NCBI GenBank assembly: GCA_949358305.1 | Contig: OX442316.1 | Coordinates: 8,372,001-8,436,000, forward strand | Direction: 5' to 3' | From: Strigamia acuminata | Lineage: Eukaryota > Arthropoda > Chilopoda > Geophilomorpha > Linotaeniidae | DNA length: 64,000 nucleotides | Shown: one piece after another, positions 1-13,500 of the stretch | How positions within the stretch are numbered: the first letter of the stretch is position 1 | Layout: each line of letters starts with the position of its first letter | Notes under the pieces: generated by a model | Databases searched by the model: none | What the model was told of the DNA's origin: nothing | What the model saw: only the letters and a program-made list of their open reading frames with translations | Translations under genes and position numbers: made by a program

Positions 1-3000
1 TAGGAAATTTTCATTTCTGTATATCAACTTAAACAACTTTTTTCATAAAAACATTGACCAAACTCTGCTTATGCAAAGAGCTTCACACCGATGGTATTCG
101 TTTAATAAGTGTCGTCTATGTACACCTGGTGGATGTAAAAATTTATGGCTTGCACCTTAAACGTAAAGGTGAAAACCCATCTACAACTAAAAAGGAAATT
201 TGAACAGTTGGGTTGCGAATTTTTTTTCTTTTTTCTAAACAACTGAAATACGGGCATTGAATCAACGTAAGTTAAAATTGCATTTGTGGGTGATACTATA
301 TAAAATGTAAAATAAACTTATCACATTATAAATTTAGAGTAAAACAACCAATGTTGACCATGCAGAACACACTAGATTAGGTTAAAGCACCAAGGGAAAA
401 AAAGTGTAAAGTTTAGTACCTTTAATTAATGGGGCTCGAATTCATAAATAAAACAGTAGGTAAGCAAATTCATTTTACGTTTTAATGGAAAATAGAATTA
501 GCAAATATTCGGTTGGAATTGTAATGCAACTAAGCGTAAAAGAGGAATATTCATTTAGAATATTTACACAGTGATCGAACTTTGTGATGGATAATGTTTT
601 GATTCAGATAAAGTTATTAAAATGAATCTAAGGTAGTAATCTTTTAAAATTAATGAAATCATTTGTTCTCTGTAATCTACTTTAAAAAGCACCGCAATAC
701 ATTAAAATTAACAATGCAATTCATTAAAATTTTTTTTTTAAGTGGTTGACTTTTAGTGGTTTCAGAATGAGGTGGATGTATAACGTCTTGCAATCGATTT
801 ATCATGACAGGTCGTAATTGCTTAACAAAGAAGTTGCTCATTTAAATACAATTTATTTCTACTGGTTTTTTTTTTCTTGTTTTTATTCAACATGCATCCT
901 TTATCACATAATGTCAAATCAGTTTATAATTTATAAGTTGACTATGTAATTAAATACTATGCGTGGTATAATTAAATATAAATTTAAGACTTTAGTTGTG
1001 GGTAAGAAAATTGGAAATTTATACAGTAAGTCACGAGCTTATTGCATAAAGTTTGTTTACGGCTAGATCACTTGATCGTATGGATGGATGAGCTGAGTGA
1101 GACTGTGAGGACAGGGCAGGCCAGCAGGGTAATACTGATGGTATAATGTTTATATGGCAATATATTAGTGTTGTAGTGTGGTGTCACCAGGGCGGTGCCA
1201 ATTTTGTTTAGTCTAATCCTACAGTTTGCATCTGGGTATCTTGATGATAAATTCATACTGCGCATCCCATTCTGCACTGATGATTTTCTAATTCTAGTGG
1301 TTGCTTTTGCAGTATTAAGCTTAATATTAGGCCCAATAATGATGAAATAAAGTAAATAAACAACAGTTGGTTCATTAACAAAAGTAATTATTCGACACCG
1401 TGGTTGGACTCACGATTTTAGGGCATACCTTCCAAAGTGGGTTTATACGGCATGTTTAATCTTTTGCTCATTATATGAATAAAGAAACCCATGTAGAAAG
1501 AAGTACTTCAGGCGACTGGCTAAATATTATTCTCAAGATTAATAACTACGTACTGTACATATAATAAAAGAATTTATCACTTACCAACAAACCAACATGT
1601 TTGCAAGCCTTTGTTATAAAATTGAAATTATTTAATTTGCATTACAAATTATTAATAATTATAAATATTTAACTGCTTTTTGAACAATACTGTATTGTGT
1701 AGTGTTGACATCAGTTTTTAAAACTTTGCCAGTAATGAAACAAGTTTGATTACATTTAACTTTTTAAATTTTGCATTACCACTTTGAAGATGGCACGCAA
1801 GTTTACTCAAGAGTAGATTCTGGAAGAGACATTAGAAACTCTTGAAAACCATTTTAAACCCTCGAGTGTTGAATCATGCTGCAGTGCTTGAACATTGATT
1901 GCAACTACTTGCAATATTTATTTGTTAAAAATTCAATTTAGAAATTATTTAAATATCTTTTTCGGCAGTTCAAGCTATAATAACTGAATCATATTTACTT
2001 TATTTATTTAACTAATTTTTATTTTTTTTTTTAAATATTTACGTGTGACTGGTGGCTTGACTTTATTTATTCAAACTTAAGCTGCCTCAAATGGCATAGG
2101 GTTATTGATTTTACTTTTTCATAAACAGCGTTTGCTTGGGAAACAAAATTATCGTCTCAAGAATTTTTTTTGAGAATTCCTGCAATTTGGCAGTTAGCCA
2201 ATTTATTTATTGCAATTACTACAAATAATTTTTTTACGCTTTTTTTTTGCTATTGAATTTAGCATGATTTGATATTCATTTCGGATTTTTTTTTAAAAAT
2301 ATATATTTTTTTCTAATTGACGTGCACCCGTATCGGCAAGGCTTCGGTGTCTAAATTTTTCATTCACTATTGATCTGCGGCCAAAAAGTCTGTTTTGAAT
2401 GGGTTTTTGGCCAGACCGATTGGAATCTAGTCATTGCTGCTTATGTCGAGTACAAGTATTAGATATTATCTTCAGTTCAATAAAGAAGGTATTCCGTTTA
2501 AATTAAGGCCGTTTCAGTTCGAATGAACGGTCTGCAGAGCTCCATCCTGTAGCGGGCAAAATATTGGAATTCCCGAGCTATCTAAACAAGATTTATGATC
2601 ACTGAAAAACGCTGGCTAAGGTAAAAGAAAACATACTGAACTTTATTCGATTAAAAGAAATGTCTTATCAAGGTGCATTATTGATGGATGGTTGTCCAGA
2701 ATAAAAATAATAACTTTGGGCTGAAATAGTTCGCATGTATAAATACAATACATTTTTAATGAGCAAACTGTTCTAATCTTTTGATGCCCATCTCAGAAGT
2801 TGTGTGAGAATATTTAAGGCGTTCATTAATAACTATAGTGTTCATTAATAACTGTTCTTATACCAATGAATTAATTTTACATTTGTTTAATTAATTAATT
2901 TGACGTATCCTATTTACGTATTTAATATTTTACACGATGTTTGTAAAATCTTAAAGTGGACTGTAGGTTTACTGGACAGTTGACATGGCGTATCTCTCTT

Positions 3001-3440
3001 GAGAATGTGTTTTTTTTTTTTAAATTTAAGGTGCTTGTGTTTTTCACTGTTATTTGTAATTAACGTCATGGCACAGAGCTTGAGCTTCACTATGGAGACA
3101 TATTAATCGTTTCGGGTTATGACAGGAGGGGTTTTAAAGGGGATGTTCCGACTGTTGTAACTGTAACAAAGAAAAATGTTATGAATTTTTAATGGCGAGT
3201 AGCCTAAGTCCACACACTCAGTTTTGAAGATGGGACAGGGGATCTTTAAGTTCGCGCATTTGTTTGGCTTTAGTGTCTGGAAATTCAGTCGTAATTGTCC
3301 GCATTTGCATCCACCACCATTTTACGATGAGGCCAGACTAAATGCTCGAAATTAAAGATCTCCAGTTCATAAAGAAAGTAGCTTATCTTTAAGTTCATAA
3401 ATAAATTTATTTAATCATTGCAACTGACGTGTCCCTAAGT
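1..3440. other. AT-rich non-coding DNA
   Basis: Apart from weak block A1 near the start, I see only T-tracts and a short direct repeat GTTCATTAATAACT at 2821-2834 and 2840-2853. Stop codons are frequent in all frames. Confidence 0.6.
60..115 (+). repeat. module A, block 1 (weak paralogue of 46618-46675)
   Basis: GAGCTTCACACC at 78-89 recurs at 46637-46648. The flanks are also alignable with small gaps (TTG.CC.AA before; ATGGT.TT and TTTAAT.AGT after). The exact match is short and could be chance alone; order relative to the stronger blocks is what supports it. Confidence 0.35.
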
Positions 3441-3946
3441 CCTGATAATTGAGCTCTGATCAATAGTGTCGTCCGGCATTTAGTACTGCTTCCGTTTTCA
3501 TCTCGTATGCAGCATTAAGGCCGTCTCTTGAGTCTTGATGTGATGGCCACAGCACAGTGGTGCTTCGCCATGGCAGGTCATGTGGATAATACCAAGCCTA
3601 GAAGTTCCTTTTGTTATGTTTTATTTTTGGCATGAAATTTACATTTGTTTAATAATTTTGTTGTTCTGTGATATGATGTCGCAGTCGCTGGAAAGAAGTA
3701 ATATTAAATGGTTTATTTTTATGTTGTTTTTTTTTCTTTTTCTTTTGATGTTTTGCATGATGGATTTGTTTCTTGTGTTTTGTTTTTGCAGGAGACGGGT
3801 TTTGTGATTGGTTTTGTGACAGGGTTTAGATCTGTGACGACGAAAGAGGTGTTTGTGAAACGTTCTCGGTTGCACTTTCCCTGTTTCACTCAATACAAAC
3901 TTTTCAATCGCTTAGGATTCACATTTTGTGTCTGGACGTCGGTTCT

Positions 3947-4095
3947 ATTTTCTTGATGCTTTTTGGGGAAAAGGTGCGTGACTCGAAGCTTGCTAGTAAG
4001 TATCACGTGCATCTGCACCTCTGAGGTCGCTCTTGGCCATCGACCCATCATTGCTCTGAATAAAGGGTGTGGTTTGTGGAACTCTATACACATCT
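3947..4095 (+). repeat. module A, block 2 (paralogue of 46775-46918)
   Basis: This 149-bp stretch aligns with 46775-46918 in the same orientation. Shared exact pieces include ATTTTCTTGATG, GGTGCGTGACTCG, a 21-bp core at 4025-4045 (starts GGTCGCTC, ends ATCGACC) and AGGGTGTGGT. The core is itself close to an inverted repeat around TGGCCA. Frames differ between the copies through small indels, so conservation looks non-coding. Confidence 0.75.
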
Positions 4096-7000
4096 ATGGG
4101 GGAACATGATCTTCTTAAACTAAAGAATAGTGCAAATATTGATTTGACTGGAGGAGCAGTAAATCTTGTTTTTATTTTTCAAATTTGATGAAGTCAATGT
4201 TGTTTATTATTGGAAATGTTTCAAGAAATTTAATGAAATTGTTTTAGTTTTTTTTCTTTCTTTTTTTTTAATCGCAAAAAGATTAGAATTGCTGGACAAT
4301 AACAGCTAGAAGGCAATAAGATAGTAATTTTACAGCTTAGTTTTGTTTGCATTAATCATTGTGAATTCATTTTTTTCATTCACCACTGCACTTTGAATGG
4401 AAATTGTACAGCATTAACCTGTTGGACGGTAAAATGGGAAAGCCAAGTGTAAAAATCCAATTATGAGACTGAGTGAAGTCAGTTTGGCTCTCTTTTCAGT
4501 CATCTCATCTCTCGCAGAAACCAATGTTAGATCATGCTGCCTACCACACGTAGTAAAGGAAAAATAAATGAATAGATTAAGAGGCAGTTTATCACTGGGA
4601 TAAAAACAAAGTTAAATGTACGGAATGAAGTATGTGTGAAAGAAAAACAAAATTAACTCAAGTGTGGGAAGTCACTTTGATGAGCATTATCTTTTCATCT
4701 TGTTATATTTAATTAAGTTAATTGATGCCAGAGCTTTAATGTCCCATACAGGCATGTAAACTTTATTTTCTTTTGTTTTTGTTTTACTTTTCTGCGTTTA
4801 ACTTGTTTAACTTACGTTAGTATGATTTACAACGGTAATAGAACACACCATAACTCACACGGTCAGATTTAGTTTATTTCTGTTTGCAGGGAAGCCATTT
4901 GATGAAACATGAAATTGAATACAAAAGTGTTAATTAGATTTATTAGCCATGTAATCAACATAATCCGATTTAAGATTAAACAGCTTTTTGCAAGTCGCTT
5001 TGTAAAGCTGTTGCGTTCACACTGCATTATGATAAATCGAAAATCAAGTTGTGGTTAAGAAATTTACAAATTGATCGATAATTATAAATTCCTATGACAA
5101 GGGCGTCTACCGCCTGCCTCCAACTTGGTGTTCTGTGGTTTACCCAGTTCTTGGTGCAAATGCAAGGTCATCTCCAAAATGGCTTTTCGCTTCTGCGCAT
5201 GTTCGGTGTACCTGTCAGAAACGTACTCTAAAACATTAAACGTATTATGCGTTATAGTTAACATGTTGGAGTAATATATTCTATACGTTTCTAATGCATT
5301 TGGAATATGACTTTATTAGATTTTCAAACTAAGGTTTGAGAGATAGGAATTTCGTTCCTCGTCAAAAATTAAATTTGAATGTCATTCTGTCATCTAGATC
5401 TGTTTTGTTATTCATGGATAATCTAATTGTTAATGCAGGAAATCTTGGTACTATTGAATATTATATTACTTTACTCCTCATCTCAAGTGATCGTTGACAA
5501 CTGCACTTTCAAAAGAGTAATGTATGAGTTTTTTTTGCATTTTTTAGTTTTCTCGTTTGGATTTTGTTGACGTATAAAATATAGATATGCGGTGTTACCG
5601 GTTTTGTTGCGTTTGAGTATTTCAAACAACTCTGCATTGGGGTTTTACTGATGTCAAAGTTGTTCTGCGGTCTATAGTTCTGCGACCAGAATCTTAATGG
5701 TAAATTTAAACCGAGCATTCCTTTTTGCGCACACTTAAACACAACGCCATTTTCTTGAGCGCAACAAGCCATTTTTGTAAAGAAAAGAATGAATTCGGCA
5801 TCAAAATTCCGGACAATTGACTTATTGTAAATAAATTGTAAAATTATGTTTAGTACTTATAGTAAAAAGTATTTCCAGTTTCGGCATTTTAATAAGTAAG
5901 ATCCACGATTGCCCTACAGTAAATTAGAATTGGATTGGAGAAAATGAAGAATTTTTATGTTACTATCGGGTCAAAAATATATTGATTTTCATTCATGAGT
6001 GCATGAATGTAAAATGCAGCATAAGAATTTTTATTATAGATACCAAGTAAAAGAAAATAATCGTAAAACACGATGCAAGGAACAGGCAGATTGCAATTCG
6101 TGCACCACTAAAATGAGAAGGTAAAACCATAGATGCAAAACAAAACTCATTTCCTGAGTGAAATGGGACCCGTTTGTTATTTTGCCATGCATATTAAAGC
6201 ATATAGAACTATCATTCGTACGGTTATATTTGAGGTTATTTTATCTGTTTGGAAATTTATTGAAAATTGAAATTGTCATATGATGTTTAAGCTGAAATGA
6301 AGAATATGGAACGCGTTTTCGGTTACGCAGATAAACAAAGTTTATATGCTCAACCCCAAGGAGTGCAAGCCTCTTGTGTTGTCCAGAGATTGTAGCAGTT
6401 CATTAAAGCAGCGCTTCTCAAACTATGTTTTGTAGCTGACCGGAATAATATTTTGTATTTTTTTTTCTTGGACAGCAAACAGTATTAAAATTACGATTGT
6501 TCTGCGATGACTTATTTGCATATCTGTGGCAGCGTGCATCAGAAATTTTGCATGGACTTTTTTCTTGCTCGTCAGCTATCGTTAGTGTTAGTGTATTTTA
6601 TGTATGGCCCAAGACAATTCCTCTTTCAATGTCGCCATAAATTAGTTGCACACTATTTATTCTTAATTTCGCACTATTTTTAATTGTTTTCCTCGCTACT
6701 TTTTTCCGCACTATTTGTACTGAATTTTACACTAAATGTTCTTTATATGTCACTACTACCGAAAAACGTTGGGGGAAGCTAAAAGGTTGGACCCTCCTTT
6801 AAATAGTAAAGTAGTGGACTGACAGCCTGTTGCTCGTGGACGAACCCTGGTTAGCGGATCACACTTTAAGAAGCATTGTATTAAAGTACCGTGCACTCTT
6901 TTTGCTATGAAATCTGATATCTTGATGGTATTTGCTTGACTGGTCAGGAGTCATTAAGGGGTTTCATAAATGACACGCTTATGTGATTATTACGATTGTG

Positions 7001-7289
7001 ACGATTATTGTTGTGTAACTTTGTTTTAACCTTATTTATGTATGTGTAAAATATAAATATTCTGAGTCTGATGAAAATTAAATTATAAAAAAAGGTGGCC
7101 GTCCTTATAATTTTGTAACAGACTGTATGCTGCTTTTCCACTTTCATAAGCCGCCTGGTGTACTTAATTATTCGCACGGATAAAACGCATCAGTTTAACA
7201 CTGTTCGCGGTTCTTTCGCTTTTCTTTTCCTTTTTTCCCCATACAGCATCATATTTTGTTATGGAAATGAGCCGGCTCACTATGGTACG
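4096..7289. other. AT-rich non-coding DNA around the possible exon at 5082-5222
   Basis: Open frames on the minus strand at 5509-5772 and 6944-7177 are short, biased in composition and unrecognised. A CACGTG E-box lies at 4003-4008 just before the block. Confidence 0.5.
5082..5222 (-). other. possible terminal coding exon, unrecognised
   Basis: On the minus strand, TTTCTGACAG (5215-5224) looks like an acceptor. It is followed by about 45 open codons ending in TAA, with GC-rich third positions (ACC, CAG, AAG, TTG, GAG). The peptide includes HAQKRKAILEMTLHLHQEL, which looks helical. It stands out from the AT-rich flanks. No partner exon was found, and the family is unknown. It could instead be a fragment of an old retroposed gene. 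Confidence 0.2.
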
Positions 7290-7453
7290 AGAACTCAGAA
7301 GACTTTAGCGAAGCATGAAATTCAGTGGCACATTAAAGCGTCTCAATCGTCGTCCGCTTGACGGATAATTCAGTTCTGCTTTCAAGCAAATGTAGTAGCT
7401 TGGAATCAATGGAAGGAAATGAGTGGTATTATGTAGAAGATGAGGGCGATAAT
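7290..7453 (+). repeat. module A, block 3 (paralogue of 52205-52329)
   Basis: A 19-bp exact match (AGCATGAAATTCAGTGGCA, 7312-7330) pairs with 52211-52229. About 75 bp further on, GGAAATGAGTGG-ATTATG and GCGATAAT recur in both copies (7413-7453 against 52291-52329). A weaker echo may follow at 7640-7730 against 52490-52600 (AGGAAAACAT-AT, then TTGCCA-GCA). Confidence 0.75.
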
Positions 7454-10400
7454 CTGTATAATCTCATAACGTGTATTAATTTTGTGGGCTTTAAACTTTC
7501 ATGTAAGTAGAAGCATTGCTACATTGCGAACTGAATTGATTTTTCATGTTTTTTTAATATACGATATATAAAAGGAGATAAACGAAGCCTTCTGCAAACT
7601 AGAACCGGTTTTTCTGCCTACTTAAGTAATAATGCACAAAGGAAAACATCATAAAATAGGAAATTTGGTTGCCAAGCACCAAGATTTGAAAGCTACAGTT
7701 CACGAGTTAATCGGTTATTGGCTGTGTTTTTGGGGTTTTTGTGCATTTAGATTGGGAACGATTTTGATGCTTAGCAGTTTAATCCGTAAAGAAAATCCGA
7801 TTTAATCCTCTGAGTGAAACCCCTTGTTCTTATTTTTTGGTTTTCAAAAAGTAGACACGTACAACTTTCGTGGTTTTTTTTGGTTGAGGTAATCTAGGGG
7901 GTTTCTTTTTTGCTTCGGTAAGTGATGAATGATGCTTTAGAGAGCTTATTTATTGTTCGACTCGAGAGTAGTCTTATATATCCATTTCTCAATCATTGGA
8001 AATAGATGAAAGTGCTTTCATTTACGGTACATTGATTTATAGATTTCTATGGTGGGAAGAAAAAACTATAATTAAAGGTATAGCATTTTTTGAACTGTTT
8101 ATGGATATTTTATTTTACAGTTTTTGAAGTTTGTTTTTTAAAGTATGAAATATGTTTTGCAGTTTTTTTTTGTAAAGAGTTAACGGATGTAAATTTATGA
8201 GATATTTTTTAAAGGCCAAGAAATCTTGTGAATATTTTGTTCGCATGTTGTTTACATGGCTTGTTGCGTGTTAGCCGTTCTTTTCTTTTCGGCTTCTCTT
8301 CTTTTTGGTGTTTTTGGGATGATATTGATTACCGGTATTGTAAATGTAAGTCACGTCGAGTGCCGACACTTAATTTTGATCGAGACAAACTTCAAATTAC
8401 TTTTAGCAACATGAAGTAAATTTTTTAAAGCTCCAATACCTGTTGGAAAATTCGAAGGAACATACCGTACATTTTTGTAGAATCAATAGTTCGCTCCACT
8501 TTCCGTTAGGTCAAATTGTTATCGTAGATCTTTCTTACACTGTTGGGCTGTATATTTGTTGTCGCCTTATTTTATAAAGCCACATATCAGTTGTGCTCGA
8601 AGCAATTTCCTCCTATACTGACCTTTAAACCACGAAAACTCGCACAGCGCACGTTGTTGCTAGTAAAATGACATGTGCGTTTATTCAATAAGTGTTTAAG
8701 GGGTTTTATAAAGTTTAAATTGATGAAAAGAAATATTGAGATTTTCTCGGTCTTTACACTGCTCTGGTGGCTTTTCTGTCCTCTCAATAAAGTGAAGTCG
8801 TTTGTACTTGTAGTTTTGAACGTGGTTAGGTTTTACAACAACTGATTCTTTTATTTTAATTCAATACACTTAAATACTAATTTCAAACAATGCGCTTGAT
8901 CTCGATTGGTCAAGCGCCACTTCTTTAATTAGACGTTATTACAGGTGTGCAGGGGATACGATTCACCTGGCGGTATAAACAAACACTCAAATCCAACAGT
9001 AATTAATTTGGTTGTTTGAGGTGAACCGACAAAAATGTATAAAGGAACTCTTTCAGAACAGGATGTGACATTATTTCGACGTCATGAAGTGACGTTTTTT
9101 AATCCGACAGTTCCACATGTTTGTGACAGACGTTTTGAATTGTCAACGCAGAATTTCAGATACGAAAAAAAGTCAGACGCAGAACGATTAGTGGAGTGAG
9201 AGTGACTTGAATGGGTCTGCAGTAGTTATAATGAGAGCAAAGTGATGATGAGAAAAGTCTTGACACGACCATCACACGTGGGAATCAATTAAATAATGAG
9301 AAATGGCACGAGGAAAATTAAACATTAAACATATAAACATAATAAAGCGTGACAAACACGGCAGACACGTGGGAGCCAAAATTACGAGTTGCTCGAAAAT
9401 GTTTCAATCATGAGTTATGAGATACAACATACTTTATTCATTTAATGACTGTCAAATGTTGATGTGGGACTGGATCCATTTAATTGAAAAGGAAATGAGA
9501 AGGAAATGTTTCCTTTTCTAATCTAGCAGATAGACGCAGGAATAATCATATGTAAGACGTAATTAGTAATTACTCACCATTTTTAGTTTCGGGTTTTGCT
9601 TTTGTAAGGGAGATTCGCAAATCATAATCAATTTCAATTCCGTTCGTCACAAATGCGTGAAATGCTTTTTTAATGTGCTCATGTCGGTTTCGAGTGAGTT
9701 TTTTTTATTTTTTTATTTTTGATCCATGCTTCACTTGAAATGAATAGCGTGATTGCTTGATTTGCGCTTTAGTTTGCTGGTGATTGATGAAATTTTCATA
9801 AAAACACATGAAAGGAGCTGAATTTTAAAAGTGCGGACTATAAAAAAATAAAAAATGGAATTGTATATTTTTTATTTTTTTATTTCTTTATTTCTGTTCA
9901 CAATCTGTATGACTTACTGCGCAAATGTTCACAGCTTTATAGGCGAGGACAGTGGAAGTAAAGTATTGCTTGTAGGAGTCAATTGATTATGAACAGGCCT
10001 TAAGTCTTGTCGTGACATGTTCTTTATCTTACTAGTGGCCTGTGGCCACAAATGCGGCCTTTAGGAAGTGCATAAAAAGAAAGACAAATAAAGGTGATAA
10101 ATTTGTGCCATTGGAAACCACATAAATACGTCTAGAAAATGAACCTGTCGTGTCATTTTATATTTATTCACGATTTTTATTGTAAGAAAATAAGGAGAGA
10201 ACGAAATAGACGAAAATATCGATTATAAAAAGGATTTCTACTGGTTAGATTTAAATTATTTAGCTGAGTCTTTAATCATCTTATTTTGTTTGGTTCAAAT
10301 TGTAAAAGTTTTATGCTGCCATTTTGTGAATTGACAATCCACTCTCAAGAGTTTGCTGTGGAAATGGATATAAGTTGTCTCCGGTTGCGATCATTTGATA

Positions 10401-13400
10401 TTTTCGAAGTTAAATCCCGGATGAATAGCACTAGCACAATAGTGATTGTTTGGAGGCTTGTTGACAGGACTGTGTTGCATCATGTTATGGCTCATACGTC
10501 AGATTTTATTCCCTTCTTTTAAAAGTAGAAAAATATATTTTGATTTACAATCGCAAAAGTTTTCCATCACCGGGAATGAAATGTCTTGTTACACAAACTT
10601 TAATGTTTAGTATTTGCACACACAAAAAAATGTTTTTAACGTTGTAAAATTGGTTTTAAAAAAAGATTACTTGATAAATTGCTTCGTACTTGTACATCGG
10701 CATCGGCAACCATTCAATAAAACAAGTTGCCGATAAAATATCGTTCGATAAAATGAACGGGCCCCGAATGCAATGCCGAACAGAATTGATACCCATCAAT
10801 TCTCAAAAATGGCTGAAAAAGAAAAACAGTTTGGATCTGGCAATGAATTTATCGCTGGGTATCTAACCACAGGTCTCATGTTTGCCTGCCGGTTCCAGGA
10901 GAACTGTGGTTTGATTCCCCAGTCACGGATCCATTGCTGGCATAAACTGTTTTATCCCCAAAAATATTAGTTGTGCATTCAATGCACAATCCTGAAAAAT
11001 AGTGTTGAAAAGACTGCACTATTTATCTTTTTCAGTCATTTGGAAATATCTTTTTTCTTTTTTCTCCATTTTTTTTTATCTTAAAATAATAATAAAATTA
11101 AAATGAATTATGAATTTTAATGTTTTGATTAGTTTTTGAAGAACAGCTTTCTTTATGTAATTTAATTTGGTTAATCAAATGTTAGCACTAGGAAAAGGAT
11201 TGGTTGTGTCAACACTGTGCATATATACCGGTGTATATTATATATTTTATTTGGAAGAGCAGCTGCTGCATATAATTCAAGTTATTCTAGTGAATAAATG
11301 AACTCTGGTTATTACAAAGATGCAGTGAACTTTGATTCCGGTCTGGCAGGTATATACACAAAACCAGTGTCGCATCAATCTCGGTTATAAAGCTTTCTCC
11401 GTTACATCTCCTTTTTGCGTCTCCCCATCCCTATTACTTTCCGTATGAGTTCTTCTCTGAATCGTTTCGGCCGCATTTTATGTTGCATTTGAAATCTTGT
11501 TACCGTGAACCAACTTAGTTACTGAGATTGGATAAAATGAACATAGGATACATAAGAACCATTTCATTTTTTGGTTAGATATTCGTTACTAGCCACTTTT
11601 ACTATAATCTGTGAATAAACTATGACCGCCAGCATGTTCTTCGAAGCGTCACAATCTCGTGCGAGTGGAAAGCAAGAGGGCGACCGCTTTTTTGCGAGAC
11701 TTATCTTTTATTATTGCACAGAGAAATTATTGTTACCACTTGGCGTCTTCAGCTTAAAGCATTGTGGGATGATGATAGGAAGTTTCTTTTTTTGGATTTT
11801 GATTACAATTTATAATTGTGTAAGAATGTTTAAATGTGTTCTTCAAAAACAAGCTAGAATCATTAACATGAACCGCAGCTCATAAACGTTGGCGATTGTG
11901 TGACTCCAGTGGGTGATGTGGAGCAATCGACCGCTTTTGAATTAGGTGAGAATTTGAAGAGGAATGAAGAAAAAGTACTTGAGGGGGCTCATCAACAATC
12001 CCGACATTCGGGCGAATTATGAACTCGAGAGAGGATATATCCGGCAAGTGATAAGATGAATAAAGTTGGCTAAATTTTACACACGATTTTCTTAGAACGT
12101 GAAAGTCAAATTAAATTGGAGAGAAAGAAATCGATTTCTGTCACAACAGAATTGTGTAATGGGGATTTGAAATGACTATTTGTTAACGATCAAACTCGAT
12201 TATTTCATGAGGATGTTATCCATTTGTGGTGGGTTAAAAGTTGCGTTATAATTGACAGCTTGGTTGTTTTTTTCCTTTTTTGCTGTATGTATCTATCGAT
12301 TATTTTTGTGGTAAATTGCTTAATATTTATTTATTTTGTACCTTTGCGAGTTAGTTGTGCACTTGGGATGTTTTCATTAGATTAAGGCACCAAAAGTAAT
12401 CAAGAAAATTGCATTAGGGCAACTACTTGCGATAATCTTATTAATAATTTGATCAGCATTTTTACAAAAGAAAGCTCAAAAAGTGAGCATCTCTGTAGGA
12501 ATTGCTTTAAGCTGGTTATTCTCTTGTTTATTTATTTATTCTTTATACGGTGTGAAATAAAATATTTGGTTTAATTTTTTTTTTTTGTGTATTATTATTT
12601 TATTTTTTTTCTTCGAAAATTGAATTTGCGTAAATTTGTTTGTTTTGCTGAGCAATTTTATTAGCTTACACGGGTGACTTAACTGGAAAGGCCAATCAAA
12701 CTCCCCTGCTGCAAAAGGAAGTGCTGCCCTGCAGTGGACAAGGGATTAAGGAGGAGGCGATAAAGGATTAAAAATCTTCCTCTGGAATTTGTGGATTTAT
12801 CGTGTGAGCGGTACAACACAACTTTTTTAAATGAAAAAGTTTTTTAATTTTATTTTTTACGGTTGGCATAAATTAGGAAAATAACATACATATTTTATTA
12901 AATTTTATTTAATATATTTTTTTTGGGAAGTTTTTCATTTTTTAATTATAATTCATTCCATAAAAATATTAGATTTCTTGAGAAAATGTTTAGTGTTTAT
13001 TTTAGAAAAGCGATGGCAGCAGCATGCAGAATTTTGACAACGGTAAAATCAATATACCCACGAGTCAAGTTATGCCCACATTTAAAAAAAATTAAAACTA
13101 AAAAATTAAAAACAAGCAATTTAAATCCAAATCGTTTGGATTATAAAAACACATTCCTACTTATTAATGTTAACATGTAGTCGCAAGTGGCATGTAATTA
13201 CTCTTATCGTGTTATCTCTTTTATAATATTCTGCATTTAATGGATGTAAATTAGAATTTAAGAGTAACCAAGCTGACACCACTAGAAAACTTGCTTTCCA
13301 GACAAGGAAATTAACCAAAGAATAATAGTCTGTTTTTCTAATTTTTTTTTTCTACGTAATTTTTTTTCTCTGAATACTTTTAATACCCACAAAGAACGCA

Positions 13401-13500
13401 GCGGAAATTGCTCCGAAATTAAAAATTTGAGTTAAAAAGAAATAGGATCTTGTATTAATCCTGGGATCGGTGTTGTATTTCAAACGGAAAACGTGTGCGC
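7454..13500. other. AT-rich non-coding DNA
   Basis: Nothing gene-like is seen. The stretch at about 8900-9400 is less AT-biased and has CACGTG at 9275-9280 and 9366-9371. The 10836-11036 repeat candidate lies inside. A patch at 11620-11760 and 11890-12060 is more complex but unrecognised. Confidence 0.5.
10836..11036 (+). repeat. possible SINE-like or hairpin-rich repeat
   Basis: GGTTTGATTCC at 10908-10918 differs by one base from the Pol III B-box consensus. TGGCAATGAA near 10838 is a poor A-box candidate and the spacing is too long for a plain tRNA. Two hairpins follow: TTGTGCATT/AATGCACAA at 10971-10989 around a single C, and AAATAGTG/CACTATTT at 10997-11024, extended by CTGAAAA/TTTTTCAG. 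The combination suggests a small retroposon, but no other copy is in the window. Confidence 0.2.

Noticed and set aside
78-89. 12-bp match GAGCTTCACACC to 46637 taken alone as proof of duplication
   Set aside because: 12-mers recur by chance at this scale; it is kept only as weak support because of order and alignable flanks.
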